DNA of 7,328 nt from Burkholderiales bacterium (GTDB taxonomy: Bacteria > Pseudomonadota > Gammaproteobacteria > Burkholderiales > Burkholderiaceae), in the NCBI GenBank assembly GCA_947371645.1, contig CANBQJ010000182.1:1-7328 (forward strand), given 5' to 3'. Position 1 is the first letter of the stretch, and each line of letters opens with the position of its first letter. Shown one piece after another: positions 1 through 5,545 of the stretch. A program made the translations under genes and the position numbers. The notes under the pieces were generated by a model, which saw only the letters and a list, made by a program, of their open reading frames with translations, was not told the origin of the DNA and ran no database searches.

Positions 1-1
1 C

Positions 2-973
2 GCCGCGCGCGCCAGCACGCACCAGCAGCTTGACGGTGTTGATCGTGCCCGCGGACATGATCAGCGTCTTGGTGCTGATCACCTTGTGCTCCAGCACGGT
101 GCCGGTCTCGTCGGTGCGGTCCACGTAGATGGTCCACATGCCATTGGCGGCACGGGCCACGCGGGTCACGTTGTGCAGCGCGGCCACGGTCACGTTACCG
201 GTGTCCATGGCCTGCTTGAGGTAGGTGACATCAACCGAATGCTTGCCACCGTTGTTCACGCCCAGGGCGCCGTTGCCATTGGTGTAAGACGGCTTCATCT
301 CGCCGCGCAACTCCGCCAGCGCAAAACGCCAGTCGATGGGCATGTAGATCTTTTCAACGTCGAAGCCGGCGTCGTGGGCACGCTGGGCGAACAGGCGCGC
401 GGCCAGGTAGGTGGGGCTGTTGATCAGCTCGTCAGGCGCCGTCTCCAGCTGCAGCATCTGGGCCACCCGCGGGTAGAAGGTGTTGGCCATCTCCTTGTAG
501 TCAATGCCTGCAGGGAAGGCCGACGCAAACAGCGCCTCGGTGGGCTGCATCGACATGCCCTGGTAGACCAGCGAGCCGCCGCCCACACAGGCCGGGGTGA
601 CCGCGGTGAGGTTCTGGCCGGCCACCGGCTCCAGCAGACCAGCATAGGGATTGACGCCAATGCGCTTGCCAAACAGCTCGGGCCACATGTTGTAGAACAG
701 GACACGCTTGTCGATGGCAGAGGCCACCGGGAAGGTGTCGGCATTGGGGCCAGTGGGCCACCAGCGGCCACGCTCCAGCACCAGCACCTTCACGCCGGCC
801 TGCCCCAGGCGCAGGGCCGACACCCCGCCGCCAAAGCCTGACCCGATCACCACCACGCGTTCAGTCGACTGGGTGGTGGGGATGGTGGCGGCACTGGCCG
901 CGCCCGGCAACGTGGCGCCTGCCACGGCTGCGGCGGCACCACCCAGAAACGTTCTTCGATTCAACCCGCTCAT
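2..973 (-). CDS. Tat-exported GMC oxidoreductase, cholesterol oxidase-like (3' end beyond window)
   Basis: This is a flavoprotein of the glucose-methanol-choline family, closest from memory to class I cholesterol oxidases of Streptomyces and Brevibacterium, which oxidise and isomerise 3-beta-hydroxysterols with FAD. The first 324 residues are visible and there is no stop before the left edge; the family runs to about 550. Residues 1-28 form a twin-arginine signal (NRRTFLGG, hydrophobic Ala-rich stretch, ASA cleavage site near 28), so export is folded, with FAD bound. The FAD dinucleotide motif is VVIGSGFGGG at 41-50, ending in the acidic ribose-binding residue of LERG near 68. Further family landmarks are NPYAGLLEPV (108-117), GGGSLVYQGM (131-140), NNGGKHSVDVTYL (240-252) and the SAGT-LLVRA stretch (307-320). 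The active-site His and Asn of the family lie beyond the window. The start at 973 is chosen because AGGAG lies 6 bases upstream; an in-frame ATG at 994 would add seven residues. Substrate is inferred; a different sterol or alcohol is possible. Confidence 0.88.
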   Translation of the reverse strand, partial: MSGLNRRTFLGGAAAAVAGATLPGAASAATIPTTQSTERVVVIGSGFGGGVSALRLGQAGVKVLVLERGRWWPTGPNADTFPVASAIDKRVLFYNMWPELFGKRIGVNPYAGLLEPVAGQNLTAVTPACVGGGSLVYQGMSMQPTEALFASAFPAGIDYKEMANTFYPRVAQMLQLETAPDELINSPTYLAARLFAQRAHDAGFDVEKIYMPIDWRFALAELRGEMKPSYTNGNGALGVNNGGKHSVDVTYLKQAMDTGNVTVAALHNVTRVARAANGMWTIYVDRTDETGTVLEHKVISTKTLIMSAGTINTVKLLVRAGARG

Positions 974-979
974 TGCTTG

Positions 980-984
980 CTCCT
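980..984 (-). promoter_or_regulatory. Shine-Dalgarno site of the GMC oxidoreductase
   Basis: AGGAG on the minus strand, 6 bases before the ATG at 973. It favours that ATG over the in-frame ATG at 994, which has no comparable site and would bury the twin-arginine motif further inside the protein. Confidence 0.7.
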
Positions 985-1112
985 GTACATCCATGCGCCC
1001 CGACCGGGCAAAGACCCCCTTGTCGGCAATGGCAATGACTGTGGCCCATCGCCCCCCTGGCGGAAATAGCCACAGAGACCATTCATTAACCGCGGCGACC
1101 AAGCCAGGGAAA

Positions 1113-1149
1113 GCACGGGCGGGGCAATCACCTAGGGGCCGGCCCGTGC
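1113..1149. repeat. Inverted repeat with nested palindromes in divergent intergenic region
   Basis: The region 974-1224 separates the divergent GMC oxidase and transglutaminase-like genes and has no gene of its own. Within it GCACGGGC (1113-1120) is perfectly complementary to GCCCGTGC (1142-1149) across 21 bases. The second arm overlaps a perfect 10-base palindrome GGGCCGGCCC (1136-1145), itself preceded by CCTAGG (1131-1136). It could be an operator shared by both promoters or a hairpin in the leader of the plus-strand gene, but such matches also arise by chance in G+C-rich DNA. I could not pick convincing -35/-10 boxes on either strand. Confidence 0.35.
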
Positions 1150-1224
1150 GCCATCGAACAGACACAGCAGGCGCAGCAGCCTTACCGTCAGACGCTGACC
1201 CTCGACCACAGACAAGGCAACCCC

Positions 1225-2070
1225 ATGCAGATCCGCGTCGGCTTTGAAATGAACTACGTCTGCCCGCAGCCCACGCCGATGATCCTGGTGTTGAGCGTCC
1301 ACCACTCGCGCGCGGCCGACCTGGCGCAGCCCGAGCACCTGCTGACGGAGCCAGTCGTGCCGGTCACGGCCTATCGCGACCTGTTCGGCAACGGCTGTGC
1401 GCGCCTGGTGGCGCCGCAAGGTGGGTTCAGCATCCGCTCGGACACGCTCATCAACGACACGGGCCTGGCCGATGTGGTGATGCCGCAGCTGGTGCAGACG
1501 CCTGTCGAAGCGCTGCCGGAATCCACACTGGTCTACCTGCTGGGCAGCCGCTATTGCGAGACCGACCTGCTCTCGCCCCTGGCCTGGCAACACTTTGGCG
1601 GTGTTCCTGGCGGCTGGCAGCGGGTGCAAGCCATCTGCGATTTCGTGCATGGCCACATCGAGTTTGGCTACCAGCACGCACGCCGCACGCGTTCAGCCTG
1701 GGAGGCCTACAACGAGCGGCGCGGTGTGTGCCGCGACTTCGCTCACCTGGCCATCACCTTGTGCCGCTGCATGAACATCCCGGCGCGCTACTGCACAGGC
1801 TACCTGGGTGACTTCGGCGTCGCGCCCGAACCCGGTCCCATGGACTTCGCGGGCTGGTTCGAGGCCTGGCTGGATGGCCATTGGTACACCTTCGACGCGC
1901 ACTACAACACGCCGCGCATCGGCCGTGTGCTGATGGCCCGTGGCCGCGACGCTTGCGACGTCGCCCTGTCCAACACCTTCGGCCCGAACACCTTGCAGCA
2001 CTTCAAGGTCTGGAGCGACGAGGTGGTGCCGGCCCAAGCGACGCAGGGCCTGGCGCTCCGGACAGGCTGA
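1225..2070 (+). CDS. Transglutaminase-like family protein
   Basis: A 281-residue soluble protein of the bacterial transglutaminase-like family (papain-like fold, usually protease or amidase related rather than true crosslinking enzymes). No signal peptide is seen, so it is probably cytoplasmic. The N-terminal ~110 residues are beta-rich, as in the bacterial transglutaminase-like N-terminal domain; the catalytic core spans about 130-230. The nucleophile motif is RRGVCRDFAHL with Cys169, preceded by the family's SAWEAYNERR. The usual Asp is Asp224 in WYTFDAHYN, followed by the conserved PRIGRVLMARGRDA block (230-243). At the position where related proteins often carry the catalytic His (MDF-x-xWFEAW) there is Ala209. 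The start has AAGG at 1214-1217, 7 bases upstream. The gene is transcribed away from the GMC oxidase and converges on the exported protein gene at 2086. Family assignment is firm; substrate is unknown. Confidence 0.9.
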   Translation: MQIRVGFEMNYVCPQPTPMILVLSVHHSRAADLAQPEHLLTEPVVPVTAYRDLFGNGCARLVAPQGGFSIRSDTLINDTGLADVVMPQLVQTPVEALPESTLVYLLGSRYCETDLLSPLAWQHFGGVPGGWQRVQAICDFVHGHIEFGYQHARRTRSAWEAYNERRGVCRDFAHLAITLCRCMNIPARYCTGYLGDFGVAPEPGPMDFAGWFEAWLDGHWYTFDAHYNTPRIGRVLMARGRDACDVALSNTFGPNTLQHFKVWSDEVVPAQATQGLALRTG

Positions 2071-2081
2071 GCAGGACTCAG
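2067..2081. repeat. Small hairpin between convergent genes
   Basis: CTGAG-CAGGA-CTCAG is a perfect 5-base-pair inverted repeat that starts inside the transglutaminase stop codon and ends a few bases before the stop of the minus-strand gene. There is no T-run on either side, so it is at best a weak bidirectional terminator. The two genes have only about 15 bases between stop codons, leaving little room for anything else. Confidence 0.25.
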
Positions 2082-2085
2082 GGGT

Positions 2086-3099
2086 TCAGAACTTGCCGGC
2101 CAGCAGCGTGTAGCCCGCGCTGAGCGAGGCCTGCACCTTGCCGCCTGACCCGATGGAAATCGAGATGCCGGGGATGGCGCTGTCCGGGTTGGGCATGCTG
2201 GTGGGCACACCCCATGACACGCCCACTTCCAGGCCTTCTTCGAGCACGGCACCCAGGGCCACACCGATCGACGGGCCGGCGTTGTCGCTGATGCCGCCGG
2301 GGCCCCAGAACAGGCCGTAGGACACGTCTGCGCCGATGTCCGAAGGCACAGGGCTGGCCGCCACGCCCACGGATTGCGCCAGGCCGACCTTGTACTTGCC
2401 GTCTTCCAGGTAGGTTTGCATGATCATCATGAAGCAGGTGTCGCCACCGCCATAGCCGACGCCAGCGGCCGCGCACAACTGGATGCCGAAGCTGGAGTTC
2501 TTCACGGAGGCAGGCACGATCTTGCGCACCAAGGTCTGCATGTCGGTGCGTGCCTGCTCATCGAGGTCCTTGGCCGTGATCGCGCGCTTGACGCGGTTCA
2601 AGGCGGCCTGGCCTTCCGCATCCAGGCTCATCGCACGGTGCTTCATCTCCAGGATGGTCGACTGGTTCTTCTTGGTGAACTTCTTGCCCGCTTCGCGCCA
2701 GATGCCGTCCAGCAGCGAGGTCATGATGCTGTTGAGCTTGTTGACCGAACTGTCATAGCCGCTCTTGACCGCGCCTGCGCTGTCGCCATAGGCGTTCTTG
2801 GCATCACGCAGCAGGTCGGTCATTTCGGCCTTCGAGACGGCCGCGCCTTGCTCTGCCAGTGTCCTGGCGGTCTTGTCGGCCAGGTCCTTGGCGTCCTTGG
2901 CGGCCTGGTCCACGGCAGAGAGCCCGCTGCTGCCCACGTCCTTGGCACCGTTGCCCAGGTCCTTGGCCCCGTTGGTTCCAGACTTCATGCACCCCGAAAA
3001 GCTCTTGCATTTGGCCTGTGCCTCCATGGCCATGGTCATGGTGCAGGCCACCAGAACGGCCTGCGCACAGAGCGTCGTCACATTCAATGTCGATTTCAC
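2086..3099 (-). CDS. Exported protein of unknown family, helical repeat half plus beta-rich C-terminal half
   Basis: I do not recognise a named family. Numbering is from the GTG at 3099 (337 residues). Residues 1-29 are a signal sequence ending AQA before Lys30; a lipobox-like LVAC (16-19) is an alternative lipoprotein site. Residues about 43-135 are predicted helical, Ala/Lys/Asp-rich with repeated AKD units (NGAKDLG, NGAKDVG, AAKDAKDLADK), likely coiled coil. Residues about 203-337 are rich in Gly and alternating hydrophobic residues (VGLAQSVGVAA, IGADVSYGLFW, LEVGVSWGV, VQASLSAGYTLL) and end GKF; a terminal Phe after amphipathic strands is typical of outer-membrane beta proteins. Cys31, Cys37, Cys209 and Cys222 could form disulfides. 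The gene follows the TPR-secretin gene directly, so the two are surely co-transcribed. It may be a partner, pilotin-like factor or cargo of the secretin; this is inference. An ATG at 3105 is the other possible start. Confidence 0.75.
   Translation of the reverse strand: MKSTLNVTTLCAQAVLVACTMTMAMEAQAKCKSFSGCMKSGTNGAKDLGNGAKDVGSSGLSAVDQAAKDAKDLADKTARTLAEQGAAVSKAEMTDLLRDAKNAYGDSAGAVKSGYDSSVNKLNSIMTSLLDGIWREAGKKFTKKNQSTILEMKHRAMSLDAEGQAALNRVKRAITAKDLDEQARTDMQTLVRKIVPASVKNSSFGIQLCAAAGVGYGGGDTCFMMIMQTYLEDGKYKVGLAQSVGVAASPVPSDIGADVSYGLFWGPGGISDNAGPSIGVALGAVLEEGLEVGVSWGVPTSMPNPDSAIPGISISIGSGGKVQASLSAGYTLLAGKF
2884..2966 (-). repeat. In-gene repeats of GTCCTTGG (encoding AKD units)
   Basis: The 8-mer GTCCTTGG (plus strand) occurs at 2884, 2893, 2938 and 2959, always spaced by multiples of three (9, 45, 21). 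On the coding strand each gives an Ala-Lys-Asp unit of the helical region of the exported protein. The pair at 2938 and 2959 extends into a longer, imperfect 21-base duplication encoding NGAKD-[L/V]-G. Confidence 0.6.
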
Positions 3100-3105
3100 G
3101 GTCAT

Positions 3106-3110
3106 CCTTC
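3106..3110 (-). promoter_or_regulatory. Shine-Dalgarno site overlapping the secretin stop codon
   Basis: GAAGG on the minus strand overlaps the TGA of the secretin gene. It abuts the ATG at 3105 with no spacing but lies 6 bases from the in-frame GTG at 3099, which therefore looks like the real start. The arrangement implies translational coupling to the secretin gene. Confidence 0.6.
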
Positions 3111-5016
3111 AGTAGTACAAAAAGTCCAAGGCCTGCCGCAGCCGGTCACCCGTGCTGCGCATGCGATCCCATCGCTCCAAGGACACATCGCCTTGTCGGA
3201 ACTCGCGAAAGAGACTGGTGGTCCTCAAGTGGTTGAGGATCGATTCGATGTTGGAAGGCGACCGGGCAGAAAAGCCCAGCTTTTCCCGCAAGGCCTTCAT
3301 GCTGTTGTTCATGCCTGCACCTGGCCCCGCGCCCGGGCCTCGACCGGCCCTGTCCGTGTAGACAGGTGCGCGCGGCGTGATGAGGATCAGCACGGAGCGT
3401 TGGAAGTCGCTGTTGCGCTTGGTGGAGAACAGGTACTGCAACCCGGGGATGTCTTGCAGGACGGGCACGCCTGTGCGCGAGCTGGACGACTCCTTCTCGC
3501 TCAAGCCACTGAGCACCAGCGTGTCGCCCAGGCTCATGACGACGTTGGCGTTGGACGTGGTCTCCGAGATCTCCAGCCGGTAGGCGAAGCCGGCGCTGTC
3601 CACGTTGGCGTTCAAGAAGGTGCGCTGCGCGTCGACCTTGAGCTTGACCATGCCATTGGGCAGGAAGGTGGGCGTGACGGCCAGCTTGACGCCAAAGCGC
3701 TTGTCCACCGGCACGGCGGAGGCATTGCCCAGCGAGTTGGTCGACACCACGGCGGCATTGAGGTTGGTGCCCGAGAAGAACTCGGACGACATCCCGTCGA
3801 TCGCCGCCAGTGTGGGTCGCGCCAGCACCTCGTCGATGTTGTTGGCGGCATTGACGATGTTCAAGGAGTAGGCCAGTGCCGGCACGGTGACGGCACGCGT
3901 GATGACCGTGCTGACCGCGCTCACGGCCTCGACCACGCCGGCATTCGGCGTGCTGGTGGTGTTGCTGCCAACCCGTGAATAGGCCGGTGCAGACGCAGAG
4001 CCCAATTGCAGGCTCAAGGCATTGAGCAGGTTGATGCCCTTGGCGGAGGTGATCAGTTCTTGTGTGGACACCATCACCACGTCGACCAGCACCATGCGGG
4101 GCGCGCCATCGGTCGGCAGCTCCGGGTGGGTCGTGGCGGTGGGCGATGGTGCAGGCACGGCCGCTGGCGCGGCATCGGCAGCAGCGGTGGGCGGCGTGTT
4201 CGCGCTGTCATCGGCATCGGCATCGGCGCTGGCCTTGAGCAGCACAGGCGCGGCATTCGCGGCGCGCGCCAGGTAGACGCCCTTCCAGTCGGCCAGGCGT
4301 TGGTCCACGTGGTCGATGTCGGCCTGCTTGCCCTTGAGTTGCCCCAGTGCCAAGCGCATCTGGGCGGCCTTGTCGAAATCCCCGCACGAGGCGTAGACCG
4401 CAACGCTGGAGCGGATGAAGCCTGCATGCGCCTCATGCGTGGCCACGCGGAAGCGATCGGCCATGGCACATGCGGTGGCCGGGTCACCCGTCATGTAAGA
4501 CGCCACCATCAGCCCATAAACCGAGACCATGCTCTCGGGCGCCAGCTGCAGCACGTCGGAGAACTGCGCCTTGGCCTGGTCAAACTGCTTGAGGTCCAGG
4601 TAGGCCAGGCCCAGGAACTCCTGCGCGATCCAGTTGCCCGGGTCCATGCGCAGGGCCTGCTGATAGCCCTCGACGGCCATCTCGTTCTTTTGCGCATCAC
4701 CCTGCCTGGCTTGCAGGTGATAGATGAAGCCGTTGAGGAAATGCAGGTGGGTGTTGCGCGCATCCAGCTGCAAGGCTTCGTTGATGGCCTTGCTGGCCTG
4801 GGGCAAATCCATGCGCTTGATGAAGCCCACCGCCTCGGCAGCCTTGGCCAGCATCTCGGACTCGGGCTCGCCAGGCGGGATCAGCGTGAGGTGGCCGATC
4901 ATCTCCGCAAAGGACTGGTCTGGTGACTGGGCCCACGTGAAAGCGGGAAGGCAAAGCAGCGCAGACAGAGCAGCTGACACTCTTGCGCCGCGCAAAACGC
5001 GGGCCTTGATCTTCAT
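3109..5016 (-). CDS. TPR-secretin fusion protein (type II/III secretion system secretin family)
   Basis: A 635-residue outer-membrane channel protein of the secretin superfamily (GspD/PilQ type). Residues 1-29 are a signal peptide (MKIKARVLRG, hydrophobic stretch, TWA before Gln30). About 50-255 form tetratricopeptide-type helical repeats (for example ASKAINEALQLDARN, GYQQALRMDPGNWIAQEFLG, QAKAQFSDVLQLAPES). Residues 256-303 are a low-complexity Ala/Asp/Pro linker. The secretin core is about 305-552, with ARPTLAAIDGMSSEFFSG (399-416), VKLAVTPTFLPNGMVKLKV (443-461) and the signature VPVLQDIPGLQYLF (517-530) then LILITPR (543-549). A Gly-rich hinge (557-568) leads to a helical C-terminal tail ending LYY. 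N0/N1-type domains are not evident. The next gene starts three bases after the stop. The start is uncertain: ATG 5016 is chosen because it begins a normal signal peptide; an upstream GTG at 5043 adds nine residues, and neither has a clear Shine-Dalgarno site. Confidence 0.92.
   Translation of the reverse strand: MKIKARVLRGARVSAALSALLCLPAFTWAQSPDQSFAEMIGHLTLIPPGEPESEMLAKAAEAVGFIKRMDLPQASKAINEALQLDARNTHLHFLNGFIYHLQARQGDAQKNEMAVEGYQQALRMDPGNWIAQEFLGLAYLDLKQFDQAKAQFSDVLQLAPESMVSVYGLMVASYMTGDPATACAMADRFRVATHEAHAGFIRSSVAVYASCGDFDKAAQMRLALGQLKGKQADIDHVDQRLADWKGVYLARAANAAPVLLKASADADADDSANTPPTAAADAAPAAVPAPSPTATTHPELPTDGAPRMVLVDVVMVSTQELITSAKGINLLNALSLQLGSASAPAYSRVGSNTTSTPNAGVVEAVSAVSTVITRAVTVPALAYSLNIVNAANNIDEVLARPTLAAIDGMSSEFFSGTNLNAAVVSTNSLGNASAVPVDKRFGVKLAVTPTFLPNGMVKLKVDAQRTFLNANVDSAGFAYRLEISETTSNANVVMSLGDTLVLSGLSEKESSSSRTGVPVLQDIPGLQYLFSTKRNSDFQRSVLILITPRAPVYTDRAGRGPGAGPGAGMNNSMKALREKLGFSARSPSNIESILNHLRTTSLFREFRQGDVSLERWDRMRSTGDRLRQALDFLYY
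4209..4226. repeat. Three tandem CATCGG hexamers in the secretin linker
   Basis: Three perfect head-to-tail copies of CATCGG encode the Asp-Ala repeat (ADADAD) at the start of the linker between TPR and secretin domains. The number is in frame in any copy state, so the linker length could vary between strains by slippage. Confidence 0.55.
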
Positions 5017-5138
5017 TGGGGTACCAGACAGAGTGCAGTCCACCAGACTAGCCGGCTGCCGCTGCCTTCAGGTGCAGAACAGGGCCCCGATTGGGGATCA
5101 GATCAGCTGCTCATGCCGGCAACCCGCTTGCATGCCGC

Positions 5139-5339
5139 TCACGTCCGATCAATGTGGATGTTTTCCTTGGTGCCGCTGTTGGCGACGGACACCATGAGCC
5201 CCACACCCAACAGGATGGCGACGCCGATGGCGATCCAGGTGCCACCGACGTTGTGCAAGGCACCGAGCTTCCAGAGCGCGGCCACAACGCCGCCAATGAG
5301 CAGGGTGAAACCCAGGAAATACAAGCCTGCCCATTTCAT
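5139..5339 (-). CDS. Small conserved-type membrane protein, two transmembrane segments
   Basis: A 66-residue protein with no named family that I can assign. It starts MKWAGLYFLGF and has two membrane helices, about 4-28 (WAGLYFLGFTLLIGGVVAAL) and 35-55 (WIAIGVAILLGVGLMVSVA), separated by a short loop GALHNVGGT; it ends in a short polar tail, NSGTKENIHIDRT, probably cytoplasmic. It most likely sits in the inner membrane. Similar tiny proteins are, to my recollection, common as hypothetical proteins in Burkholderiales. The start at 5339 is supported by GGAGG at 5346-5350, 6 bases upstream; the frame is open 60 bases further but without a better signal. It lies 122 bases upstream of the secretin gene on the same strand, so co-transcription is possible but not shown, and it is divergent from the metallophosphoesterase gene. 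Confidence 0.8.
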   Translation of the reverse strand: MKWAGLYFLGFTLLIGGVVAALWKLGALHNVGGTWIAIGVAILLGVGLMVSVANSGTKENIHIDRT

Positions 5340-5345
5340 GATGCG

Positions 5346-5350
5346 CCTCC
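5346..5350 (-). promoter_or_regulatory. Shine-Dalgarno site of the small membrane protein
   Basis: GGAGG on the minus strand, 6 bases before the ATG at 5339. This is the strongest ribosome binding site in the window and fixes the 66-residue start over longer in-frame versions. Confidence 0.75.
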
Positions 5351-5377
5351 AGGAAAAATCAGCTTCCCCATCCTCCA

Positions 5378-5436
5378 GCCTAAGCAGCCAGGCCGGCACC
5401 GTCCGTCTGATGGCGCACCCAGAGTGGGGCTTAGGC
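5378..5436. repeat. Spaced inverted repeat in divergent intergenic region
   Basis: GCCTAAGC (5378-5385) is the exact complement of GCTTAGGC (5429-5436), 43 bases apart, in the 206-base gap between the small membrane protein gene and the metallophosphoesterase gene. The right arm can instead pair locally, GGCTT (5428-5432) with AAGCC (5443-5447). A regulator-binding pair of half-sites is possible; chance is also possible. No convincing promoter boxes were identified in this gap. Confidence 0.3.
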
Positions 5437-5545
5437 CTTGTAAAGCCTGTGCCCGCGCCGGCAATGGCTTAGATTGGCGCATGGCAAGCGTTCGGCCGTC
5501 CGGTTCGTCCATTCGCCTGAAGCGCGCATTTTCACGAGAGACCCC

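Noticed and set aside
86..841. A 251-codon plus-strand open frame opposite the GMC oxidoreductase
   Set aside because: The minus strand encodes a clear FAD motif and long cholesterol oxidase similarity; the plus frame has no support.
708..1247. A 179-codon plus-strand open frame spanning the oxidase 5' end and the intergenic region
   Set aside because: It overlaps two real genes, lacks a recognisable domain, and is Pro/Arg/Ala-rich as expected from out-of-frame high-GC sequence.
2374..3978. A 534-codon open frame on the plus strand, antisense to the exported protein and secretin genes
   Set aside because: It crosses two real genes and the gap between them, is rich in His/Gly/Arg/Val without any domain, and is the expected by-product of high-GC codon use on the opposite strand.
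4006..4926. A 306-codon plus-strand open frame antisense to the TPR region of the secretin
   Set aside because: Composition is typical of a shadow frame, no motif is visible, and the minus strand carries a clear TPR protein.
5085..5096. CCCC-GATT-GGGG hairpin downstream of the small membrane protein gene as a terminator
   Set aside because: Only four base pairs and no T-run on the minus strand; not reported as a terminator.
5438..5474. TTGTAA followed by TTAGAT-like boxes as a promoter for the metallophosphoesterase
   Set aside because: Spacing between the boxes is about 25 bases and the -10 match is poor.
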